This document shows, piece after piece, positions 1 to 6,040 of a DNA stretch of 6,276 nucleotides (its first letter is position 1; every line of letters starts with the position of its first letter). A program made the translations under genes and the position numbers. This DNA is from Bacteroidota bacterium (GTDB taxonomy: Bacteria > Bacteroidota > Ignavibacteria > Ignavibacteriales > Ignavibacteriaceae), in NCBI GenBank assembly GCA_021793635.1, contig JAJYSI010000216.1, forward strand, positions 1 to 6,276, given 5' to 3'. The notes below the pieces were generated by a model, which was given only the letters and a program-made list of their open reading frames with translations, ran no database searches and was not told where the DNA came from.

Positions 1-46
1 TTTTTATTATGTGCTAACTTTCATTTCAAAAATTGATAAGATAATT

Positions 47-50
47 GGAG
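47..50 (+). promoter_or_regulatory. Ribosome binding site of the TPR lipoprotein gene
   Basis: GGAG lies five bases upstream of the ATG at 56. It is the clearest Shine-Dalgarno site in the window and decides the start of the first gene. An in-frame GTG at 11 would add 15 charged residues in front of the signal peptide and has no comparable site that can be seen. Confidence 0.7.
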
Positions 51-55
51 AAAAA

Positions 56-1225
56 ATGAACCGTCCTAAACTTTTAACGATTGCTGTCCTATTTTTAGGG
101 TTAGCAATAACAGGGTTTCAATGCGCCTCAACTGAGTTGACAAGCGCAAAATTATATATTCAACAGAAAAATTACGATCGGGCTCTTGCTTCACTTAGAA
201 AAGAAGTAGAAAAAAATCCTAAGAGCGATGAGGGATACTATCTACTAGGTCTTGTTAGCGGTGAGCAAGGCGACTATCCTACACTTATAGATTCCTACGC
301 AAAATCTCTGGCAATTAGCAATCTGTATGCTAAAGATATCGACCAATCTAAAATTTATTTCTGGGCTCAATCGTTCAATCAAGGTGTTGCTTTATTTCAA
401 AAAGGAAACAGCACAACCGACAAGGATAGCATGAAGATTTTGTATGATAAATCGATCAATGCCTTTAAGACAGCTACCGAATTGGAGCCTGATTCAGTCG
501 ACGCATTTAAGAACTTAGCTTTTGTTTATTTAAGCGCGCAAGAATATGATAACGCTATTGCCCCCCTTCAATTGTTAATAGATAAGCAAAAATCAGTTGA
601 TGGTTATAAATATCTTGGAGAAATTTACTACAACAAAGCCGTAACTTTCAAAACAAAGTATGCTACTTCTCATGATGTGAAGGATAGCGTTCAAGAGATG
701 AGTTATTATGATAAAGCAATCTCCGTTTTGCTGGAAGGCAGAAAACTTTATCCTAATAATCCCGATCTTTTATTATATCTTTCCAACTCATACATCGGCG
801 CTCATAAGATTGACGTAGCAATAGACGCCTTCAAAGCGGGTGTTGAGCAAGATCCTAATAATAAATATTATCGATATAATTATGGCGTTCTTTTACTCGG
901 CAATAAAGACTATCAGGATGCAGAGACACAATTTAAAAAAGCTATTGAGATCGATCCCAATTATCAAAACGCGATTTATAATATTGCAGTAACTTATGTA
1001 AAGTGGGCAAGCGATATTCAAAAAGAGTTGGATGCAAAAAACGACACGTCAACTGCTCCTTTCAAAGATAAATATGTCAAGGCATTGCCGTATTTAGAAA
1101 AAGTAGCAAGTATGAAAAGTGATGACCCGAATATGTGGGAACTTCTCGGTAAGGTTTATGCAACTTTAGGATATGAGAAAAAAGCTACCGATGCTATGGA
1201 TAAGGCTGATAAGCTTCGGAAATAA
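56..1225 (+). CDS. TPR-repeat lipoprotein
   Basis: A 389-residue protein, probably exported and anchored in the cell envelope, where its TPR helices would act as a protein-protein scaffold; no specific partner can be named. Residues 1-23 form a signal peptide: Arg3 and Lys5, then a hydrophobic stretch at about 6-21, then Cys23 in the context TGFQC-AS. The Cys suggests lipidation, although Gln at -1 is not a classical lipobox residue. TPR-like helical pairs follow. The first is at about 30-62 (QQKNYDRALASL), others at about 149-178 and 236-269, the best at 270-302 (YNYGVLLLGNKDYQDAETQF), and a last one at about 357-389. Tyr-, Asn- and Lys-rich linkers separate them. The ATG at 56 is chosen for its GGAG site and because it places the signal peptide at the N-terminus. 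The next gene is 229 bp away beyond two inverted repeats, so this gene is probably a separate transcript or the end of an upstream operon. The family is sure; the role is unknown. Confidence 0.9.
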   Translation: MNRPKLLTIAVLFLGLAITGFQCASTELTSAKLYIQQKNYDRALASLRKEVEKNPKSDEGYYLLGLVSGEQGDYPTLIDSYAKSLAISNLYAKDIDQSKIYFWAQSFNQGVALFQKGNSTTDKDSMKILYDKSINAFKTATELEPDSVDAFKNLAFVYLSAQEYDNAIAPLQLLIDKQKSVDGYKYLGEIYYNKAVTFKTKYATSHDVKDSVQEMSYYDKAISVLLEGRKLYPNNPDLLLYLSNSYIGAHKIDVAIDAFKAGVEQDPNNKYYRYNYGVLLLGNKDYQDAETQFKKAIEIDPNYQNAIYNIAVTYVKWASDIQKELDAKNDTSTAPFKDKYVKALPYLEKVASMKSDDPNMWELLGKVYATLGYEKKATDAMDKADKLRK

Positions 1226-1256
1226 TATCTATTGAAGCTTAAATAAATTTTAATTC

Positions 1257-1306
1257 TAATGCCGAAATTATTGGGAGCTCATTACGGGCAGGTAATTTCG
1301 GCATTA
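1257..1306. repeat. Hairpin with perfect 14-bp inverted arms
   Basis: TAATGCCGAAATTA (1257-1270) is the exact reverse complement of TAATTTCGGCATTA (1293-1306), with a 22-base loop between them. It starts 32 bases after the stop codon of the TPR gene. It could be a transcription terminator, an mRNA 3'-end stabiliser or a small repeat element. There is no good T-run after the right arm, so simple intrinsic termination is not well supported. I do not recognise the family. Confidence 0.75.
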
Positions 1307-1362
1307 AAGTTTATGAGGTATCAGCGCTATTTGTGGGATTTCTTCCTGCTTCGGAAAGGAAA

Positions 1363-1396
1363 AAACCTTCGAGGTTTAGGAAAACCTCGAAGGTTT
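1363..1396. repeat. 34-bp palindromic repeat, copy 1 (AGGA orientation)
   Basis: AAACCTTCGAGGTTT (1363-1377), spacer AGGA (1378-1381) and AAACCTCGAAGGTTT (1382-1396) form perfect 15-bp inverted arms. Each arm is itself self-complementary around a 3-base centre (AAACCT-TCG-AGGTTT), so the element can fold as one long hairpin or two short ones. A second copy lies at 5930-5963 in the opposite orientation. This looks like a dispersed intergenic palindromic repeat. Whether it also terminates transcription ahead of the DUF3467-miaB cluster cannot be decided here. Confidence 0.85.
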
Positions 1397-1454
1397 AAGT
1401 TCGGTCGTCGAAATGATAAGAGTATTTATAAAATAACAAGAAACAAAAAATATC

Positions 1455-1772
1455 ATGAATCAGAACCAAGAACAACAAATTAACATTGAGCTGGGTGAAA
1501 AGGAAGCAGAAGGAATTTATTCCAATCTGGCAATTATTACCCATTCTCCCGCGGAATTTATAATCGATTTTACAAGAATAGTTCCCGGAGTGCCGAAGGC
1601 TAAAGTTCATGCAAGGATAATTACAACTCCACAGCATGCAAAAATGTTGATGAAAGCATTAAAGGAAAATATTGAAAAGTTTGAAGCTCGATTTGGAGAA
1701 ATCGTCATTGACGCCCCGCAAAACCAGCACTTTGGCTTTGTGCCGGTTACGAAGGATGAAAAAGTAAATTAG
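1455..1772 (+). CDS. DUF3467 family protein
   Basis: A small 105-residue cytoplasmic protein with no signal peptide or membrane segment. Its sequence fits DUF3467: a core 'YSNLAIITHSPAEFIIDF' at about 22-39, then 'PGVPKAKVHARIITTPQHAKML' at about 44-65, then a helix 'ALKENIEKFEARFGEI'. The length is usual for the family, whose function is unknown. The ATG is preceded by an A-rich stretch (AAACAAAAAATATC) and not by a Shine-Dalgarno site, as is common in Bacteroidota. The stop is 21 bp before miaB on the same strand, which suggests co-transcription. Family assignment is confident; I propose no function. Confidence 0.9.
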   Translation: MNQNQEQQINIELGEKEAEGIYSNLAIITHSPAEFIIDFTRIVPGVPKAKVHARIITTPQHAKMLMKALKENIEKFEARFGEIVIDAPQNQHFGFVPVTKDEKVN

Positions 1773-1793
1773 ACTTGAAATATCTGAATATCG

Positions 1794-3143
1794 ATGAATA
1801 AGAACAGCGTTTATATTGAAACTTACGGCTGCCAAATGAATGTTGCCGATTCGGAATTGGTAATGGGCATTCTTAAAAACTATGGCTATGAAATTACTTC
1901 AGACGCAGACAAAGCAAATGTAGTTTTGTTGAATACATGCAGCATCAGAGATAATGCCGAACAAAGAATTTACGGTCGTCTTGGGAATTTTAAAACATTA
2001 AAAGGTCAAAACCCTGACCTTATAGTGGGCGTACTTGGCTGCATGGCTGAGCGGCTTCGAAAAGATTTAATTGAAGAAAAGAAGATCGTCGATCTAGTAG
2101 TCGGACCTGATGAATACCGCCGCCTTCCTGAATTAATCGATGTTGCTTTTAACGGTGAAAAGGGAATTGGAGTCAAACTTTCACGGACAGAAACTTATGA
2201 CGATATAATTCCATACCGGGAAGATGGATTACAAGCCTGGATTTCCGTAATGCGCGGCTGCGATAAATTCTGTTCCTTCTGCGTCGTTCCCTTTACACGC
2301 GGCAGGGAAAGAAGCCGTGCATTAAATTCGGTAGTAAACGAAATTATGCTTCTTTCGCAAAGAGGATTTAGAGAAATTACTTTATTAGGGCAAAATGTTA
2401 ATTCTTATTTGGACAACGGTAATGATTTTGCCGATCTTCTTGCTGCCAGTGCAGCGGTTGACAGAAAAATGAGAATTAGATTTACAACTTCACATCCGCA
2501 GGATTTATCCGATAAGCTTCTTTACACAATTGCCGAGCACCAAAATATTTGTAATTACATTCATCTTCCGGTACAATCGGGTTCAAATAGAATTTTAGAA
2601 TTGATGAACCGGACTTATTCAATTGAGCATTATTTGGGTTTGATTGATAAAGCCCGAAAAATTATTCCCGGTGTTAGTTTCTCTACGGATATAATTTCCG
2701 GATTCCCGACAGAAAGTTATGAAGACCATGTAATGACACTTGACGTTATGCGACAGGTGAAATATGACGGCGCTTATATGTTCAAGTATTCTCCGCGGGA
2801 AGGAACAAAATCATTCAAAATGGATGACGATGTACCGGAGGATATTAAATCAAAACGACTTCAGGAAATTATTGAACTGCAAAGGCAAATTTCATTTGAA
2901 GTTAATCAGGCAATGTTAAACAAAGAAGAAATAGTTTTAGTTGAAGGATTGAGCAGGAAATCGGAACAATTTTTAGCGGGCAGAACCGGAACGAATAAAG
3001 TTGTAATTTTTCCTTTTGATGAAAACATCAAAGGGGGAAGTTATGTTAAGGTAAAAATAAACCGCGCGACATCTGCGACTTTGTTTGGTGAGTGTCAGGA
3101 TTTTGTTGATCCGGCTAGCGAAACATTGGCGTTGACGGCTTAA
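1794..3143 (+). CDS. miaB: tRNA-2-methylthio-N6-dimethylallyladenosine synthase
   Basis: MiaB is a radical-SAM methylthiotransferase that converts i6A37 to ms2i6A37 in tRNAs reading codons that begin with U, using two [4Fe-4S] clusters and S-adenosylmethionine. The 449 residues carry all three expected domains. The N-terminal UPF0004 domain has cluster ligands Cys13 (YGCQMN), Cys49 (NTCSIR) and Cys83 (LGCMAER). The radical-SAM core has the CxxxCxxC motif at Cys156, Cys160 and Cys163 (GCDKFCSFCVVP), followed by TRGRERSR. A C-terminal TRAM domain lies at about 375-441. The YGCQMNVADSE opening and the GCDKFCSFCVVPFTRGRE stretch favour MiaB over the relatives RimO and MtaB. Length is normal and no key residue is missing. 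It sits 21 bp after the DUF3467 gene and 55 bp before a SPOR-domain gene, all on the same strand. Confidence 0.98.
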   Translation: MNKNSVYIETYGCQMNVADSELVMGILKNYGYEITSDADKANVVLLNTCSIRDNAEQRIYGRLGNFKTLKGQNPDLIVGVLGCMAERLRKDLIEEKKIVDLVVGPDEYRRLPELIDVAFNGEKGIGVKLSRTETYDDIIPYREDGLQAWISVMRGCDKFCSFCVVPFTRGRERSRALNSVVNEIMLLSQRGFREITLLGQNVNSYLDNGNDFADLLAASAAVDRKMRIRFTTSHPQDLSDKLLYTIAEHQNICNYIHLPVQSGSNRILELMNRTYSIEHYLGLIDKARKIIPGVSFSTDIISGFPTESYEDHVMTLDVMRQVKYDGAYMFKYSPREGTKSFKMDDDVPEDIKSKRLQEIIELQRQISFEVNQAMLNKEEIVLVEGLSRKSEQFLAGRTGTNKVVIFPFDENIKGGSYVKVKINRATSATLFGECQDFVDPASETLALTA

Positions 3144-3198
3144 ACAAGCCTTCGAATGTTAGAGATTAAACTTCAAAAGCAAAATAGAAAATCAAAAG

Positions 3199-3930
3199 AT
3201 GATGGCGAAGAAATTACTTCCAATATTGCTCTTAATGATTTTGATATTTCAGACGTCAAATCTTTTTGCACAGGAAGTTGATATAACTCCTTATCTTAAA
3301 GAAATAGAAAACGGACGCATTGATAATGTTATGGCTGCTTTGCCGAAATTAAATAAAGATTATCCACAAAGTTCATCGGTATTGTTTCTTGACGCAGTTG
3401 TTACGAATGATGGGCAGAGTGCGGTTGATAAGTATTCCTACCTGGTTAAAAAATATCCTAAAAGTAAATATGCCGACGCCGCTTTGTACCGAATCTATTC
3501 ATATTATTATGCTGCGGGGATGTATAAGGCTTCTAAAAATTATATTGATCAGCTTGAAAAAAAGTATCCCAACTCTCCATACATCAGCATAGCAAAGAGA
3601 AATATTCCCGTCCTGGATAAGATGATTTTAACAAATGATTCGGAGTCTAAAACCGAATCACCGGCGGTTGATTCGTCAGTGAAAGCAGGTCAAGAAAGTA
3701 AATATATAATTCAAGCCGGAGCATTTACGGTTTTAGCTAACGCTCAAAAATTAGTGAAAGAACTTGAATCGACCGGATATAACTCACGCATTGAAGATAA
3801 AGAAATTGCCGGAGCTGTTTTCCATGTAGTATATGCTGATGGATTCTCGAACCGAAGCGAAGCAGAGAAAGCTTTAAGCACAATCAATGCAAAATTTAAT
3901 CTTGACGGAAGAGTTTTAGAAACAAACTGA
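3199..3930 (+). CDS. Exported TPR-like protein with C-terminal SPOR domain
   Basis: A 243-residue envelope protein. Residues 1-24 are a signal peptide (MMAKK, a long Leu/Ile stretch, then NLFA before Gln25), read as signal peptidase I cleavage because no lipobox Cys is present. Residues about 30-145 resemble YbgF/outer-membrane-lipoprotein-type TPR helices, with repeated 'KKYPKSKYADAALYRIYSYY' and 'EKKYPNSPYISIAKR' units. A Ser/Glu-rich linker at about 148-167 leads to a SPOR domain at about 168-241, which starts YIIQAGAF and includes ANAQKLVKEL and a VVYADGF strand. SPOR domains bind denuded peptidoglycan glycan strands, often at division sites, so a periplasmic cell-wall-associated role is inferred. 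Two adjacent ATGs (3199 and 3202) are equally possible starts, and no clear Shine-Dalgarno site precedes them. The downstream hydrolase gene begins only 8 bp after the stop. Confidence 0.88.
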   Translation: MMAKKLLPILLLMILIFQTSNLFAQEVDITPYLKEIENGRIDNVMAALPKLNKDYPQSSSVLFLDAVVTNDGQSAVDKYSYLVKKYPKSKYADAALYRIYSYYYAAGMYKASKNYIDQLEKKYPNSPYISIAKRNIPVLDKMILTNDSESKTESPAVDSSVKAGQESKYIIQAGAFTVLANAQKLVKELESTGYNSRIEDKEIAGAVFHVVYADGFSNRSEAEKALSTINAKFNLDGRVLETN

Positions 3931-3938
3931 GAATAGTT

Positions 3939-4694
3939 TTGAAAGTCATTTTTACCGGCACCGGTTCGGGAAAAGCATCTCTTAAAAGAAATCATTCTTC
4001 CTTTTTAATTTCCACGCGTAGTTATAATCTTTTGGTAGATGCCGGTGATGGAATTTCCAAAGCTTTGCTAAGCGCCCGGATTCCTTTTAATTCGATTAAC
4101 GGAATTTTATTGACTCATCTTCACGCAGATCATTATTCCGGGTTGGTTTCTCTAATTGTTCAAATGAAAATGAACAAGAGGAAAGAGCAGCTTGACGTAT
4201 TTGTCCACAAAGATATTTCCGGAACTGTAAGGAATTTTATATTTCAATCGTATCTTTTCGAAGAAAAACTAAACTTCAAATTAAATTTCATTGAACCGGA
4301 AGAGAATATTACCCTGCCGGTAAACGAGAAATTTAGTCTTACATTTAGACAAAATTCTCATCTTGATGAATATCTCCAATTCGATCATTCGAAAAAGCTA
4401 AAGTTTCCATGCGGAAGTTTTTTATTCACGGTAAACGGGAAAAATATTTTCTACACCGGCGATATAGGCGGCGGAAGTGATTTAAGTTTGTTCGATGATC
4501 AGGAACTTCATTATGTAATTAGTGAAATAACGCATGTGGAAATGAAGGAAATAATAAATTTTTACAGGGCTGCAAAACCGAAAATTCTATTTTTAACTCA
4601 TATCAGCGAAGAAATTAAAGTGAAGAATTTAATTCCGGGAAAATTTAAGGGCAAAATTATTCCTGCTTATGATGGTCTAATAGTTACTCTTTAA
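3939..4694 (+). CDS. RNase Z-like metallo-beta-lactamase-fold hydrolase
   Basis: A 251-residue cytoplasmic metal-dependent hydrolase of the RNase Z/ElaC-like branch of the metallo-beta-lactamase superfamily. The zinc ligands expected for the fold are all visible: the HxHxDH motif at His60, His62, Asp64 and His65 (THLHADHYSG), His141 (NSHLDEY), Asp175 (YTGDIG) and His221 (LTHIS). His199 (EITH) lies 22 residues before His221, the spacing of the HST histidine in true RNase Z. The protein is shorter than typical RNase Z (about 300 residues), and I see no long glycine/proline-rich exosite arm, so tRNA 3' processing is uncertain and another phosphodiester substrate is possible. The start is TTG at 3939, with a weak GAGA at 3929-3932. 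The first in-frame ATG is Met76, after the catalytic motif, so TTG is needed to give the usual MKVIFTGTGSG opening strand. It lies 8 bp after the SPOR gene and is probably translated from the same mRNA. Confidence 0.88.
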   Translation: MKVIFTGTGSGKASLKRNHSSFLISTRSYNLLVDAGDGISKALLSARIPFNSINGILLTHLHADHYSGLVSLIVQMKMNKRKEQLDVFVHKDISGTVRNFIFQSYLFEEKLNFKLNFIEPEENITLPVNEKFSLTFRQNSHLDEYLQFDHSKKLKFPCGSFLFTVNGKNIFYTGDIGGGSDLSLFDDQELHYVISEITHVEMKEIINFYRAAKPKILFLTHISEEIKVKNLIPGKFKGKIIPAYDGLIVTL

Positions 4695-4795
4695 GGTTCC
4701 TTCCCATTTGCTGCCTTTAATAAAATAAAAAAAATGAATATATTTCATTATAAATTTATTCAATTATTTATTTAGCAATTATAAAACAAATCTAA
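4695..4795. promoter_or_regulatory. AT-rich leader upstream of the sigma-54 regulator
   Basis: A 101-bp gap that is almost pure A/T from 4716 to the start codon, unlike the tight spacing of the genes before it. It contains a 5-bp inverted repeat, ATGAA-TATAT-TTCAT (4734-4748), about 50 bp before the ATG. I cannot point to a definite -33/-7 Bacteroidota promoter or a -24/-12 sigma-54 promoter. A promoter or regulator binding site here is inferred from composition and spacing only. Confidence 0.35.
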
Positions 4796-5911
4796 ATGAC
4801 CGTCGAGCAATTTAAAAAAGAGTTTGGTATAATCAGCAAGTCGAAGGAGATTCACGATCTTGTTGACATTACAATGCAGGTAGCGCCGTCGGATATATCC
4901 GTTTTGATATACGGAGAAAGCGGAGTTGGTAAAGAGATATTTGCTCGTGCAATACATGGTTACAGCAGCAGAGCCGGCAAGCCATTAGTAAGTGTTAACT
5001 GCGGAGCTATACCGGAAGGAATTCTTGAAAGCGAGTTATTTGGGCATAAAAAAGGTTCGTTTACAGGCGCAATAGAAAGTCGAAAAGGCTATTTTGAAAT
5101 TGCCGACGGCGGCACTCTTTTTTTGGATGAGATTGCTGAAATGCCTCTAACGACCCAGGTAAAACTTTTGCGGGTAATCGAAAATAAGGATTTTATGAAG
5201 ATCGGCGCCGAAACCGTAACTAAAATCGATGTGAGAATAATAGCGGCAACCAATAAGGACCTTCAACAAGAGGTTGATGCACGAAGATTTCGTGAGGATT
5301 TATACTTTCGTTTGAAAGCTGTTTCTTTAAGTATTCCTCCTTTACGAAAAAGAAAGGGAGACATAGGAGATCTGATTAACTATTTTATTTACGCCTATTG
5401 TGCGGAGAATAAAATCACCACACCAAAAATTACTCCGGAAGCGATTGACCTATTAACGGAATATAATTGGCCTGGAAATATTCGCGAACTTAAAAATACA
5501 GTTGAATCGGCAATTGCATTGACCCGGAACGGAGCTTTAGACATCAATATTTTCTCGTCATTGTTAAAAAAAGATGAAGAGGGTTTATCAAATAGAAACT
5601 TGCCGGTTTATCTAAAAAAGTCCCCTGAAGAACTTGACAGGGAGCTTCTCTATCGTGCACTTTTTGAGATTAAAAAAGATATCCTGGAATTGAAAGATTT
5701 GATTTCCCGGAAAAACGAAGAAATTTATTCGGCAGAAAACAATCATACCGGTACCGCAATACCCTTAGTACAAGCGGAGAAGGAAGCAATAATAACTGCG
5801 CTTGAACAAACGCGAGGTAGTAAGAGAAAAGCAGCCGCGATATTGCAAATAAGCCAACGGACGTTGTACAGAAAAATAAGAGAATATGATTTATTAGAAT
5901 ACGTTTCGTAA
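4796..5911 (+). CDS. Sigma-54-dependent activator, AAA+ and Fis-type HTH, no sensory domain
   Basis: A 371-residue enhancer-binding protein that remodels RNA polymerase-sigma-54 by ATP hydrolysis. The AAA+ domain spans about 11-245: Walker A GESGVGKE (40-47), the sigma-54 contact loop [15 protein letters not shown] (78-92), Walker B GGTLFLDE (105-112), the arginine-finger stretch [11 protein letters not shown] (about 162-172) and [14 protein letters not shown] linker with a charged, probably helical segment ([24 protein letters not shown]) leads to a Fis-type helix-turn-helix at about 328-367 ([21 protein letters not shown]). There is no N-terminal receiver, GAF or PAS domain: the AAA+ fold begins almost at Met1, and an in-frame TAA directly before the ATG (4793-4795) rules out a longer start. 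Its activity would therefore be set by a partner or by its own level, as in PspF. The contact loop reads GSFTGA where most relatives have GAFTGA; the essential Phe and Thr remain. The function is sure, the regulon unknown. Confidence 0.96.
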   Translation: MTVEQFKKEFGIISKSKEIHDLVDITMQVAPSDISVLIYGESGVGKEIFARAIHGYSSRAGKPLVSVNCGAIPEGILESELFGHKKGSFTGAIESRKGYFEIADGGTLFLDEIAEMPLTTQVKLLRVIENKDFMKIGAETVTKIDVRIIAATNKDLQQEVDARRFREDLYFRLKAVSLSIPPLRKRKGDIGDLINYFIYAYCAENKITTPKITPEAIDLLTEYNWPGNIRELKNTVESAIALTRNGALDINIFSSLLKKDEEGLSNRNLPVYLKKSPEELDRELLYRALFEIKKDILELKDLISRKNEEIYSAENNHTGTAIPLVQAEKEAIITALEQTRGSKRKAAAILQISQRTLYRKIREYDLLEYVS

Positions 5912-5929
5912 GTTTAATTACATAGTGAG

Positions 5930-5963
5930 AAACCTCCGAGGTTTTCCTAAACCTCGGAGGTTT
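5930..5963. repeat. 34-bp palindromic repeat, copy 2 (TCCT orientation)
   Basis: AAACCTCCGAGGTTT (5930-5944), spacer TCCT (5945-5948) and AAACCTCGGAGGTTT (5949-5963) form perfect 15-bp inverted arms. This is the reverse complement of the element at 1363-1396 except for one paired change (T-A to C-G) that keeps the stem intact. It starts 18 bases after the stop codon of the sigma-54 regulator, so it may serve as its terminator, and the T-run in the right arm would help. Its recurrence points to a dispersed repeat first. Confidence 0.85.
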
Positions 5964-5984
5964 TGGTGGGCAGCACTATGAATC

Positions 5985-6038
5985 AGCCGTTTTAACGGCT
6001 TACCTACAGCAGCTGTCAACTTAAGTAACTCACGTTAC
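5985..6038. repeat. Three consecutive short inverted repeats before the intron
   Basis: Three hairpins follow one another: AGCCGTT-TT-AACGGCT (5985-6000), ACAGC-A-GCTGT (6006-6016) and GTAAC-TCAC-GTTAC (6025-6038). The last ends two bases before the proposed intron boundary at 6041. Stem-loops are known target features for some bacterial group II introns (IIC), but here the third stem overlaps IBS1. They may equally be the remains of another dispersed repeat into which the intron inserted. Confidence 0.55.
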
Positions 6039-6040
6039 GC
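6035..6040 (+). other. IBS1, 5'-exon binding site of the group II intron
   Basis: TTACGC lies directly upstream of the intron's first base. It is the exact reverse complement of GCGTAA at 6257-6262 inside the intron. The position matches IBS1 in group II introns, where these six bases guide splicing and retrohoming. Confidence 0.75.

Noticed and set aside
11..55. GTG at 11 as the start of the TPR lipoprotein
   Set aside because: It would put 15 extra residues before the signal peptide, and the ATG at 56 has a good GGAG site.
1210..1241. 8-bp inverted repeat (TAAGCTTC/GAAGCTTA) around the TPR stop codon
   Set aside because: The 16-base loop and AT-rich arms give a weak hairpin, and only a short TTTT lies several bases after it; not a convincing terminator.
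1259..1483. Forward open frame of 74 codons in the gap before DUF3467
   Set aside because: It starts inside the 14-bp hairpin arm, runs through the 34-bp palindrome and overlaps the DUF3467 start; its product is basic and low-complexity with no recognisable fold.
1395..1637. Reverse-strand frame opposite DUF3467
   Set aside because: It is antisense to a confident gene, Cys/Phe-rich and without motif; a shadow frame.
3389..3592. Alternative forward frame inside the SPOR-domain gene
   Set aside because: It lies wholly within a better-supported gene and has no recognisable features.
3744..3995. Reverse-strand frame opposite the SPOR/hydrolase junction
   Set aside because: It is antisense to the SPOR domain and the hydrolase start and has no domain or plausible start context.
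4772..4957. Reverse-strand frame opposite the regulator's 5' end
   Set aside because: It is antisense to the Walker A region, with no homology signal.
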